Assembly (NCBI GenBank): GCA_018857735.1 | Contig: JABMCL010002447.1 | Location: 1 to 64,000 of the forward strand | Source of the DNA: Alviniconcha marisindica | Lineage: Eukaryota; Mollusca; Gastropoda; Provannidae | DNA length: 64,000 nucleotides | Reading direction: 5' to 3' | Shown: positions 53,731 through 63,894 of the stretch, one piece after another | How positions within the stretch are numbered: position 1 is the first letter of the stretch | Layout: every line of letters begins with the position of its first letter | Translations under genes and position numbers: made by a program | Notes under the pieces: model-generated | What the model was told of the DNA's origin: nothing | Database searches by the model: none | What the model saw: only the letters and a program-made list of their open reading frames with translations

Positions 53731-54737
53731 CACCAGCAAAGAGTCTGCGCGCCCAAGACTCGGCCATACAAAAGCCGGATCAAAACAGAAATCAGCGTTT
53801 CTCACAGTTTACAATCACCCCTATGCACCAAACCATATTTAACCATCAAAATTAACATCCGACAAATGTGAAGGCAACACTAAAGTAAACACCTAGTCAG
53901 TCACAATATACCACCGATTTCAGTCATGTAGAAAAATAGATCGGCCGTAAAATGCAAATAAGTTATGCTGCACAGAGAGCTGTACGGACACACAAAGAAA
54001 CCGGCATTCTTTAGAGGCATAACTTTGCATCGGCAAAGCATCACTCAGACTGAACATCCAGCAATGGCAACATAACTACATTTATATCAGCTAACCAGTA
54101 TTTGCTGCATACATGTTGAAAGCATTGGTCACTTTGTGGCATAAAATTGTGCGTGCGTGGCGTGCCGGCGCGCGTGGCCCGGTGTGTGTGCACCTATGTG
54201 TGTATAGACGCACATTGTTATCGTTAAGTATTTTGCTTTTGGATTTGAGCAGTTCTTAGCTCCGTGTTTTATTGAACTGTTGATGTTTTATTGTAAAATA
54301 TATTGAATGTTTCATGTAAATGACGAGCCAGAAGGCAAATCAGTTTTGCTACACAGAGACAATAAAGTTGTATTGTAAAGGCTTGAAATCTGAACGCTCA
54401 TACAATGTACACTGACGCCATGACTGCAACCAGGCGGCAATAACGCCAAACTTTCCCAAAGTCAAGGCACGTTGTGAACATGGTAACATGAGTACATAAT
54501 TTACATCAATAAGAAACAACAGAATAACAAGCCATAGAAAATAACTACTTATGGGCTCCCCCCTGAATCACACATGGGTGCCCAGGCAGCACCTCAAAAA
54601 TGACCTGCTTCTGCAGGGACAATCAGGGAGAAAGGATGTGGCGGTAAGTTACGAAGTAAGTAAACATAGTGCTTAATGTCCACATAAACCATAAGGCTTA
54701 TTAGGGATGGGGAGAAGGGGAAGGGGTACAGAGGTGT
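53731..54737. other. no gene; LINE-tail-like sequence near 54330-54380
   Basis: GGCAAATCAGTTTTGCTACA with CACAGAGACAATAAAGTTGT resembles the 3' tail of a Rex1/CR1-group LINE. A diverged SINE-core piece (GTGCTTAATGTCCACATAAA) lies at 54676-54710. Confidence 0.45.
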
Positions 54738-55162
54738 TGATGATGATGATGAAGTGATGCTTTATGTCCTCAGATGTCAGTTGACATATTAGGGACAAGT
54801 TGTGACCAATGCCGAAGCACGGTGCAATAAATCTTTACGTCCACGGAAACCAGAAGGATCGTTAGGACGGACAGTCCAGGACGTCCACCTCGACTCTCAC
54901 ACAGCTCCTGAACCATCTGGTACGGAGGTGGGGGAAGAAGATTATATACCTATCGCTACACTGTCACCTTCAGAATGACCCCTGCATCAAGATGGGCAGC
55001 GATGAGAGCCATTTTAATGTTTCATTAATTGTAAGGGACAAAGTCACAAGTCAGTATCCACAGACCACAACTTCTGAAAACAGAGGAGAGCCGAAGCGGA
55101 TTTGAACTGAGGTCTCTCCGTTTACCAGCCTAACACCTTACTGCTAGGCCAAACCGGCGGAC
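54738..55162 (-). mobile_element. full-length tRNA-derived SINE
   Basis: Read on the minus strand it starts at about 55162 with CCGCCGGTTTGGCCTAGCAG. An A box (TGGCCTAGCAGTAAGG, 55152-55137) and B box (AGTTCAAATCC, 55109-55099) are spaced as in tRNA promoters. A 200-bp unique body follows, then the same 3' block as the truncated copies (from GTTCAGGAGCTGTGTGAGAG to TAATATGTCAACTGACATCT), ending in (ATC)n. Length is about 425 bp. The others (26903, 36989, 44617, 53305, 53580) are 5'-truncated, the pattern made by LINE-type retrotransposition. Transcribed by RNA polymerase III if active. Confidence 0.8.
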
Positions 55163-55269
55163 CAAATGCACAAGTTTTGACATTTCATATGTCAGGGCCA
55201 TTAAGCTTTCGCCCAGTCTAAAAAGAGAAAGAACGACAGAAAGGTTAAAACGTCATGGGCCTGGAAAAC

Positions 55270-55793
55270 GCACAATGCACTCAGTTACACTTAATTCCTA
55301 TAATCCTCTCATGGCTAGACTACTGCAACTATCTCCTCATGGGTACACCTAATTCTGTTATCCAACCCCTCCAAAACTTTGCTGCATGACTGGTTCTCTT
55401 GGTACCCCACCACCACCACTCAACACCTCTCCTGGAAAAACAGCACTGGATTCCCATTTTAGAATGTATTAAATATAAAGTCACTTGTATGTGTTTCAAT
55501 GCTATGAATGGTTCTGGTCCTGTTTACCTCTCCAAACTGCTACATGTCTACACTCCATCTTGTACACTACATTCTTCTTCTGACACCTGCATGCTGAAAA
55601 TCCAGCAATACAAATGCAAGATTCATGGCTTTTGCACTTTCTCTTGCTTTGGACGCCACATCTGGAATTCACTCCCACAAGACCCTAGTCACTGCTCAAA
55701 CCCGTCATATTTTAAAGCCAAATTGAAAACCTTCCTCTTCTCACAGTATTACTGCCCAACCTAATATCAATATCCAATTTCTGCTAGTCGTTG

Positions 55794-55830
<37 letters not shown>

Positions 55831-55925
55831 TTTGTAGTGTGTATAGAATCTTGTATTTAGGTTAATATGGATCATGTGAGTGCTCAGGGCATGATAAATG
55901 TACATTATTATTATTATTTTATTTC
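55270..55925 (+). mobile_element. L2/CR1-like LINE, 3' end, copy 2
   Basis: The frame at 55399-55764 (YKVTCMCFNAMNGSGPVYLS, LLHVYTPSC, HIWNSLPQDPSHC) is the C-terminal ORF2 domain of the element at 4550-6290. Its (TG)n run at 55795-55828 and 3' end GGTTAATATGGATCATGTGA then (ATT)n match the first copy. It is 5'-truncated near 55270 inside the intron of the REC114-like gene. Confidence 0.8.
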
Positions 55926-56050
55926 TATTATTATTATTTTTTGTTATAGGTAGTAGGTTAAAGTAGCAAAGTGTGTGTTGCAAGTAGAAGTAGGTTAAAG
56001 TAGAGAAGTATGTGTGGTGTAAGTAGGAGTACACTTAAAGTACAGCTGAC

Positions 56051-56194
56051 CTGGGCCTCCTTTAGCATGGGGTGTGGTGGTGTTGTGATGTGAACAGTGA
56101 ACAGCTTGGATAGCTCCACAGCAGCATTGGAACACACCTGACTTGCTGTCTTACCCCCACTAGCCACAAACTTCACCCGAAACCGCCGTGTACC
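56051..56194 (-). CDS. REC114: REC114-like gene, PH-domain exon 2 of those visible
   Basis: Acceptor ATGCTTGCAG|GGT (56194) and donor CCCAG|GTCAGC (56051/56050) bound a 48-codon exon, phase 0 at both ends. It reads GTRRFRVKFVASGGKTASQV, then CSNAAVELSKLFTVHI and TTPPHPMLKEAQ. The F-R-V-x-F strand followed by a long helix with C-x...L-x-x-x matches the last strand and C-terminal helix of the REC114 PH fold. Assignment is by remembered family pattern and order; a profile search would settle it. Confidence 0.7.
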
Positions 56195-56363
56195 CTGCAA
56201 GCATAAGCTCTCTTGTATTCTGTGCCACAGGTAAACACACACAATGACCACACACACATGCACACACACACACACACACGCACACACACATGACCACTGA
56301 CACACACATATGACCCCCCATACCACACACACACACACACACACATGCGGCACAAGTGCATAC

Positions 56364-56450
56364 CTTTCCATGTCTGTACAAGAAGAGCAGACTGTCGTTC
56401 TTGCACAAGCCCCTCATCCAGACATGTGCTGTCACCAGAGAATGGCTCTC
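56364..56450 (-). CDS. REC114: REC114-like gene, PH-domain exon 1 of those visible
   Basis: Acceptor GTGTCCAG|GAG (56450) and donor GGAAAG|GTATGC (56364/56363) bound a 29-codon exon ESHSLVTAHVWMRGLCKNDS followed by LLFLYRHGK, in phase 0. It joins in frame to GTRRFRVKF, giving W-x-R...LLF...K-x-R-x-F-R-V, the order seen in REC114 before its last PH strand. Exons for the first half of the PH domain should lie at higher coordinates; I could not identify them between 56.5 and 64 kb, so they may be beyond the window. Confidence 0.65.
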
Positions 56451-56459
56451 CTGGACACA

Positions 56460-57630
56460 CAATGGTGACAACACTCCAGTATGAACACACCCTGGTGACA
56501 GCACTTCGTCATCAACACCCTATGGTGACAGAACTCCAACATCAACACACCATGGTGACAACACTCCGTCATCAACACCCCATGGTGACAGCACTCCAAC
56601 ATCAATATCCCATGGTGACAGCACTTCATCATCAATATCCCATGGTGACAGCGCTTCATCATCAACACACATGATGACAGCACTTTGTCTTCAGCATCCC
56701 ATGTCATCAACACCCCATGGTGACAGCACTCCATCATCAACACCACATGGTGACAACACTCCATCATCAACACCCCTTGGTGACAGCACTCCATCATCAA
56801 CACCCCATGGTGACAGCACTCCATCATTAACACCCCATGGCAACAGCATTTGGTCACCCATGATGCAGCAGTTTGTCATCAACACCCCATGATGACATCA
56901 CTTCATCATCAACACCCTATGGTGACAGCACTTGGTCACCAACATCCAATGGTGACAGCATTTGGCCACCAACACCCCATGGTGACAGCACTGGGTCACC
57001 AACACCGTCAGGTAACACCATGGTGACAGCACATTATCATCAACGCTATCAGAACACACCATCATCATCGTGACAGCACATCATCATCAACACACCACCA
57101 GTACACACCATGGTGACAGCACTTCATCAACACCATCATGTCTTGCCCTGATATAACCGTAATGGTTGACTGGGTGTAAAACACCAAGTTACTTACTACA
57201 CCGTCATGCCACCATGGTGACATTATCAACATCATCATGTAACAGCATGATGACAGCACTTGGTCATCAACACATCAGGTAACAACATGGTGACAGCACC
57301 AGCACATTGTCATCAACACTGTCAGGTAACAACATGGTGACAGCACTCCATCAGCAATACCCTAAGGACATACCATGATGACAGCACATCATCATCAACA
57401 CCTTCAGGTATTACCATGGTGACAGCACACTGTCATCTACATCGACAGAACAAACCATGGTGACAGCACCAGCACATCATCATCAACACCATCAGGACAA
57501 ACCGTGGTGACAGCACTTGGTCATCAACACTGTCAGGTAACAACATAGTGATGTAACTCTGTCATCGATACCATAACAACACTCTATGGTGACAGCACAT
57601 CATCATCAACACCATCAGGTCACACCATGG
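56460..57630. repeat. 30-bp minisatellite (CATGGTGACAGCACTCCATC)
   Basis: About 35 units, CATGGTGACAGCACTCCATC plus ATCAACACCC, degrading toward the 57.6-kb end. It begins ten bases upstream of the REC114-like exon at 56450-56364, so it occupies that exon's upstream intron. ORFs on both strands (PHGDSTPSST, MMECCHHGVL) are repeat translations. Confidence 0.93.
57136..57200 (-). mobile_element. SINE-like insert in the minisatellite
   Basis: GCCCTGATATAACCGTAATG, GTTGACTGGGTGTAAAACAC and CAAGTTACTTAC interrupt the array; the same core in reverse is at 33101-33140. Confidence 0.5.
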
Positions 57631-57639
57631 TGACATCAC

Positions 57640-58011
57640 TTCATTATCAATCCATCAATCAATATCTTTGTTGCCATAATTTTTGTCAAATAAAATATAC
57701 AATACATACACACGGAAGGAGGCATGGTGTTGAGAGCATTCATAATCATACACACATTCACAACAACACTAACAGTTAACAGTGTATATACTAGAAAAAA
57801 TTTACAAAGCACAATATATTCATAAATTAAAAGCACAGTCACAGTAACAACTTCATGTTTAATAAATAAGAGAGTAAAATACCATTGTATCAAAGGCGAA
57901 GAAGAACAAGACAACATCTACAGAAGAGCAAGTGAGATCTAAATGTCATGCCTCAATCAATATTACTTGCTTGTTCTTTTTTACACTTCAATCTAAACTA
58001 GTGAGAGAGAG
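57640..58011 (-). other. retroelement-tail-like AT-rich stretch; no gene
   Basis: CAATCAATCAATATCTTTGT and the following AAAATATACAATACA read, in reverse, like a LINE 3' end with a (TTGA)n tail. Otherwise nothing. Confidence 0.4.
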
Positions 58012-58110
58012 ATAGAGAAGGCGACAGACAGACAGACAGAGACAGAGAGAAAGACACAGAGAGACTGACAGAGAGTTAGACAGACAGAGAGAGGCAGAGA
58101 GAGTGGTAAG
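58012..58110. repeat. GA/GACA low-complexity tract
   Basis: GAGAGATAGAGA and GACAGACAGACA mixture. Confidence 0.9.
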
Positions 58111-58525
58111 ATAGAATTCATTATTTACCAGGGAAACAGACAAGCATGTGTGCATTTTTACATGTGACCCTCACCCAAACAAAGGACTATTCTTGAGAGA
58201 GAGGGGAACAAAGAGAGAGAAAAAGAGTGACCAAAATGCACAAGTACTCTTTCATTCCACCCTTGATCAAAAAGAATGAAACCAGCACAAATAGAGTCAG
58301 CGTTCTACCCTGGAAGTGCACAGCTAGATTAACTGCATGTCATAGGTCTTTCATGCTGTGTCAGACTGTGCACGCATGTTCATGAGAGTGTGTTGCTGTT
58401 GTTGTTGTGTGTGAGTGTCAAATCACAGAAAAGTGGCCAGTTGCAGCTGTACTGTGCATGTGTGTGTATAGGTATGTATGCATGCATGCACACACAAGTG
58501 TACATATATGTAGGCATGCCACACG

Positions 58526-58581
<56 letters not shown>

Positions 58582-58990
58582 ACATGCATGCATGTGGGCA
58601 TGCATGTGTGCATATATTACCTTATGTTGTTATTAACTTGTTTTAGCTATAATTGTAATTGATGAAACACTTTTTTCTTTTTCTTTTTGTTTTCCTGAAC
58701 AGTTTTGTTCATTCACATGTTACACCAGTGGTATGTTTCAAAGCAAATTCCCTTTTAAGGACAATAAAGTATTATCTTACATCAGTGTCCTCACCAACCC
58801 CCACCCACAAGCCAATTCATGCTCATGCCCAACACACAATACCAGAGTACTCTACCAACAGTGCTCACACACCAGCATAAACAAGGGAAAGTCACTCTTC
58901 GCAAAACATGTGAAAGATGGCCACACATGCAGATGATGTGCAAACAAATAAAGGAACCTGTTGCATTATTAATTTAAATTCAGAGGACAT
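58111..58990. repeat. no gene; (GT)n at 58531-58580
   Basis: GT run flanked by CATGCATG sequence; a candidate plus-strand acceptor (TTTCCTGAACAG at 58691-58702) leads into a frame without recognisable domain that stops at 58880. Confidence 0.6.
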
Positions 58991-59305
58991 CTTTGATCCT
59001 TTATCAATAGGCCTACTTATTTATTAATACTTTACAATGTGCTGTGTACTGTATGTTATCTGACATATTATATTTTTATGTATTTGAATCAAGAGTCAAA
59101 TGACTCAATTACTGGAAGGATTACCCCCAACATGTGCCCAAGAAGTAGAAACACATCTCTAAACTAAATAATGTAAGATTTACCACAGTAATGACCCATA
59201 ATTGACCCATTGATTCAAATAACATAGACATATAATATGTAAGATAAATACAGTACACAGCACATTGTAAAGTATTAATAAATAAGTATTGATAAAGGAT
59301 CAAAG
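58991..59305. mobile_element. 315-bp foldback element
   Basis: CTTTGATCCTTTATCAATA at 58991 has its complement ending at 59305. The arms (about 105 bp, including TTATTAATACTTTACAATGT and GTGCTGTGTACTGTA) are near-perfect inverted repeats around a 100-bp centre. No target duplication or coding capacity is seen. Only one copy is in the window. Confidence 0.75.
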
Positions 59306-59339
59306 TAGCCCATTCTGCTACTTAAGCAGCACCCACTGA
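59306..59339. other. short unique spacer
   Basis: Links the foldback to the next minisatellite. Confidence 0.4.
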
Positions 59340-59640
59340 CATTAGACTTCACAACTTCTTGTTCTAAGTCAGACTGCACAACTTCCTGTTTTGCATCACA
59401 TTTGACAACTTCCTGTTCTATGTCATACCTAACAATGTCCTGCTCTGCGTCATACCTAACACTTTCCTGTTCTGTACCATACCTAACAATTTCTTGTTCT
59501 GCATCATACCTAACAATTTCCTGTTCTGTGTCATACCTAACAACTTCCTGTTCTGCGTCATACCTAACAACTTCCTGTTCTACATCGTACCTAACAACTT
59601 CCTGTTCTACATCGTACCTAACAACTTCCTGTTCTGCGGT
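59340..59640. repeat. 27-bp minisatellite (CCTAACAACTTCCTGTTCTG)
   Basis: Eleven units of 27 bp. The 98- and 144-codon plus ORFs (TSCSASYLT and IPNNFLFCV repeats) are translations of the array; the unit is a multiple of three so frames persist. Confidence 0.93.
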
Positions 59641-60066
59641 GCTCAGAGGTCATTCCCAGACACAGTGCACAGTATTCATGTCATCACCATCACCATAATC
59701 ACCCAAAACAGCAAGCAGTTAGTCACCAGGTCATATCCGTATAAATATCCATTACAGTACACACAAAGGAACACATGCACGCATGCGCAACACACAAAGG
59801 AACATACACATGCACACGCAAACACACACACTACATTATTACACCATGTTACTATTATTACCACGATTTTGAGACCTGGCTTTATATCAGTTATCAGCAA
59901 TGGTGTAGAATGTAGCAGAATGAAGTGAGAATGAAGTGGAAAATGGCTTGATAAAAAGCAGGAACAGCCCATCATCCATTTATTTTGACTGTCTTTCTCA
60001 TCTAGTCTGCCAATGGGGTTTTCTTCAGCTATGTAGGCTAAGCTAATACAGAAGCAAAAAACACAC

Positions 60067-60494
60067 AACTAACAATCATTGGCAGGAGCTGTCACAAGTA
60101 TCATTTTTGTCACGTCTTTTGTTGCGACAAAAGTATGCTTGTCGTGACAAGAGGTTTGTCGCAACAAAATTATGTTTGTTGTGACAAAATATTTTTGCCG
60201 CGACAAAACTTTTGCGACATAATTTTGTTTTGTCACAACAAGCATAGTTTTGTCGCAACAAACACATGTTTGCTGCAACAAAATACGCCTTTTGTTGCAA
60301 CAAAAACATGTGTTTGTCATAACAAAAAAAAATTGTGACAAAAGTTTATTTGCGACAAACATAATTTTGTCTTGACAAAAGTTTTGTCACGACAAGCATA
60401 CTTTTGTCACGACAAAAGACATGCTCTGGTGTGACAAAACTTTCATTGTGACAAAAATTATACTCATGGCAGCTCCCGCCAATGATAACTAACA
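60067..60494. repeat. 8-bp target duplication AACTAACA around a MITE
   Basis: AACTAACA at 60067-60074 and at 60487-60494, directly abutting both inverted ends. Eight bp is the hAT (and P/Merlin) size. Confidence 0.9.
60075..60486. mobile_element. 412-bp palindrome-array MITE
   Basis: The ends ATCATTGGCAGGAGCTGTCA (60075) and, reversed from 60486, ATCATTGGCGGGAGCTGCCA form TIRs that continue for more than 100 bp with one 27-bp indel. The interior is an array of about 20 short palindromes of the form TTTGTCGNGACAAA (variants TTGTTGCGACAA, TTGTCACGACAA), which pair within and between arms. There is no ORF of substance. Together with the 8-bp target duplication it is a complete, probably hAT-mobilised, non-autonomous element. 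Confidence 0.88.
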
Positions 60495-60865
60495 GCCTGT
60501 GTGAAATCAACCCAAGACCTTACCAGAACAACAGAACCGCGCAACACAACCAAATGGTTGGCTTCAGTTAATGTCATCACCAAGCCCAAGTCAGCCGTGT
60601 TGTCAAAGTGCTGGAAAATGAGCAGTGGAAAGCAAACTGATCATATAACTAGTAAAGGTCACAATGTAGAAGCCTGCAAGGCCAAATAACAGTCTAGTCT
60701 ACTACAGGCTTAAAGGAGGAGACTGCTGGCTGTAACAATAACAACTATTATCACTGTCATTTCTTTTATAGCATTGTACCCCATCAAAAATTAAAAGCTC
60801 AGGGTGCTGTGCATTATCAATGACAATAAAATCATAACATTCAATGAAAAGAACAGGTTTTATAC
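60495..60865. other. no gene recognised
   Basis: Unique AT-rich sequence between two mobile elements. Confidence 0.4.
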
Positions 60866-61139
60866 TTAAAGGAAAAGTCCAAGGTTTTTAAGTATGCAAA
60901 ATGACCATCGAAATGATTGACAAATGAGTCACTAGTTTGAGATTTAATGAAATAAAAAAATGTTTATGTTGGTTTTTAATCGATATTATTTTCTGTAGGC
61001 TGTCCGAGACTGCTGTCTCGGGTTCTCCATCAGTCACGAGACTTTCTCGGAAGTGACGTCAGTCTGGGGAGTCAGTGCGGTTGCCATCTTAGATTGTTCA
61101 TTGAATGTGTATGCGTGTGGTTGACAAAAAGCTCTTACC

Positions 61140-61391
61140 ATGCCAGCCTGCTGTATTGCAGCAAACTGTAACAACTCACAAGCAACCCAAAGCATAACTA
61201 TGTACGAGTTCCCGCGGAATCGATCCTCTGTGAGGCGAAAATGGGTCAAATTTATACAATTCAAATGAGCTGACTTTGATGCCGCACCTCAGTCATGCCC
61301 ATTTGTGTAGCGAGCACTTCGCTGAGTGCGATTTCGTAACTGACTTTATGGCGGAATACCAAATGGGGTTTGCTTCAAAGCGGAATTTGTA
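61140..61391 (+). pseudogene. THAP zinc finger of the Kolobok-like element
   Basis: From ATG 61140: MPACCIAANCNNSQ, TMYEFPRN, then RRKWVKFIQFK and an in-frame TGA (61266-61268). A one-base shift near 61290 follows, then AHLCSEHFAECDF and FASKRNL. Cys-x4-Cys, the Phe-Pro core, the invariant Trp and Cys-x2-His-Phe make a full C2CH THAP domain of about 80 residues. The stop could be a decayed Arg codon (TGA for CGA). It binds transposon ends in active relatives. Confidence 0.8.
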
Positions 61392-61559
61392 GAGCTGTCC
61401 ACAGGGTAACCGACTTTGAAAAAATTCCAGTTTGAATCTCCAAGGATGAAGCTGACGAGCAGCAAGCGCACAGCATGACACCAAAAATTTAGAGACACAC
61501 TGATACCCTGAAACAAGTGCTAACAAGACAAAGACAAAAAGGCTAACACGAATGCCTAC

Positions 61560-61680
61560 GGCAGAAAGGCCGTGAAAGAAAGAGACTGTACACAAATGCC
61601 TGTGGCAAAGAAAGAAAGAACAGACCACAAATGCCTGTGGCAAAGAAAGAAAGATCAAACCACAAATGCTGGTGGCAAAC
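61560..61680. repeat. ~32-bp repeat (ACAAATGCCTGTGGCAAAGA)
   Basis: Three to four units with GAAAGAA spacers inside the Kolobok-like element; AAAATGGCTGCCCTAATC is also duplicated at about 61684 and 62119. Confidence 0.8.
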
Positions 61681-61796
61681 GAAAAATGGCTGCCCTAATC
61701 CGGCAAGCAAACGGCTGACACCAAATGAAAGAAACAAAACAGCTGAAACCACCTCAAAACCCCAAACGGTTGCCTACCTGCAAGCGTAAGGTGGAA

Positions 61797-61809
61797 AACA
61801 CACACACAC

Positions 61810-61838
<29 letters not shown>
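61797..61838. repeat. (CA)n microsatellite
   Basis: CA run inside the Kolobok-like element. Confidence 0.95.
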
Positions 61839-61843
<5 letters not shown>

Positions 61844-63065
61844 AAACCCCACCAAATCACAACAGTCTAATAGACTACTGTCTGCAACAAAGGAGTGGAC
61901 GACTACAGTCATAAGAGCACAGAGCAAAAATAACGGCTGTGCCAACGACAAACAGATAGAAAACCAAACTAACCATAACTAACTCTAAACTAACCCCTCA
62001 CTAACCCGGCTTCCATCTAGAAAAACAAAGGCTGCAGACTGATAAAGCAAAACGCTAATCAGAACTACCGATGACAAAGCATCGGGATGTAAACAAATGC
62101 AGACGACAAGAGAAATACAAAATGGCTGCCCTAATCAGGCAAGCTAACAAGGGTACGAAATGGCCAATAAACCAAATATAAAAAAGAAAGAACGCATGGT
62201 GAAAAAGAAGGGGAAGAGAGAGAGAGAGAGAAAACAACAAAACACTTTCTAAAAAGAAAGAGGAGGCAAGTAATGTCAGCGAGCAACGGGACAAAGGCAT
62301 CGTAATCCGCGTACACTATACAACCCACTTAGCAGTGACAACAACACGGCAAGGCAACAGACGCTCACGAACTACCCCACACAAAGAAAGAATGAGAGGT
62401 CTCGTTACACATCGAGACTACCCCCCTCACTCATACATCGTAAATGAACGATATAACTCGAGAAACAAAAGGGCAAACCAAGAGAAAAAATAGTGACTGG
62501 CAAGAACCGGTCCAACCCCAAACCCTACCCATGGAGGCCACGAAATCGCTAGTCTATTGAACTAGAACGAACAAAACTTTTTCATATTTACATATGATGA
62601 AACAAAGAAGGATAAATTGGGAAAATAAAATAAAACACCCAATAAAAGGCAGGCTCCCTGATAAGGTCTAGCCGTTGTCAGTGAAACTGAGCTATGACAA
62701 AACGCTGAAAAAGACTGAAACGCCACGCACCTAACAAGGTTCGAGAAAGATGAAATAACAAGGAGGAAATAAACAAAGGCCCAACAATGACGTCGGACTT
62801 CATCCTTGGAGATTCGAACTGGAATTTGTTCCAAGTCGGTTACCCTGTGGCTACTAGCCATTTTGCAGCGACTCCCCAGACTGACGTAGTGCGCATATGT
62901 GCACATGATTTTCAACGTCATGGCGACGCTTTCGGTACGACAGAAAATGCCTGTTTTCGTGCATTTATAACCCTTAGATCACAATTTCACCTACATCATT
63001 GTTCTCAGCGAACTTTAACGGAAATTGTGTCAAAAATCACCCCAAACCTTGGACTTGTCCTTTAA

Positions 63066-63894
63066 GCAAACACACACATACACACACACACACTGTATCT
63101 GCAGAGTGTACTGTCCAATGCTGCGGTTGAACAGACCCACACACAAAAATGGAGTCTGGTCTTATGCTGAATGTTTACACCGCATTCATGAGTGACAATT
63201 AGTGGGTCTGTGTTCAAATCACTGGCAAGTGTCATGGCTTACCTTTTGCATGCTGCGCATTTTGGAAGTTCAGCACAATAAAGTCACATTAATAATAATA
63301 ATAAAGAGGATTTCACATCATTTGGGGAACCATACCCAAAAAGTTGTGGGCAGCCATTAGGCCAGCTGTCACACTTGCTCGAGTTTTGCAGCACCAGTCC
63401 CTCTAATTATCACTCCCAAAACTCAGTCAGATATTATATCCAAAATCAATGGTTTATCTTTAAAACAAAATCCTTGATTTCATTTTTTTTTTTTTTATCT
63501 CTTCTACCTGTCAGTCAAAACATGTTTTCATAAAGCTAGTTCCTTTAAGTTAAATGGAGTCTTCAGCATTTGTGTTTGTGCAGCCAATTATTACTGTAAT
63601 GTAAATGCTATAATGATATACATGTCAAATGACTGAAAGCAACTGAAACAAATGTTGCTCACTCTAAATAAAGAATAGTACTGATATTAGTTTTAATTGA
63701 TACTTGCTAATAATAAATAATCCTGCCTATATTCAACCAGAAGCTGCATTTCTGGAAAAGGACATAACCACTCAGTCACATATGGGTCATTCATTTTGTG
63801 TGTGGTGCAAAATATTGCATACAGTAAGTTCACTCAGAGTGTGTATAGATACAGAGCTTGCCTTGCATGAGTGCATTATCTCTGGCTTGGCTTG
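63066..63894. other. no gene recognised
   Basis: Short CA run at 63068-63092 and a T-run at 63484-63497. The 69-codon frame at 63704-63913 has no family signature. Confidence 0.45.

Larger units (their letters stand above)
60870..63061 (+). mobile_element. Kolobok-like DNA transposon relic with THAP domain, TTAA target sites
   Basis: TTAA at 60866-60869 and 63062-63065 flank inverted ends AGGAAAAGTCCAAGGTTT and, reversed, AGGACAAGTCCAAGGTTT. TTAA duplications, TIRs of this style and an encoded THAP domain together point to Kolobok. GACGTCAGTCTGGGGAGTC occurs near both ends in inverted orientation. The right end also contains an inverted copy of part of the coding region (near 62800-62870 against 61395-61450). 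No DDE transposase core was recognised, so the element is internally rearranged and non-autonomous. Confidence 0.7.

Noticed and set aside
58691..58880. Possible plus-strand exon after TTTCCTGAACAG with AATAAA downstream at about 58947
   Set aside because: Frame has no recognisable domain and lies on the strand opposite the REC114-like gene; insufficient support.
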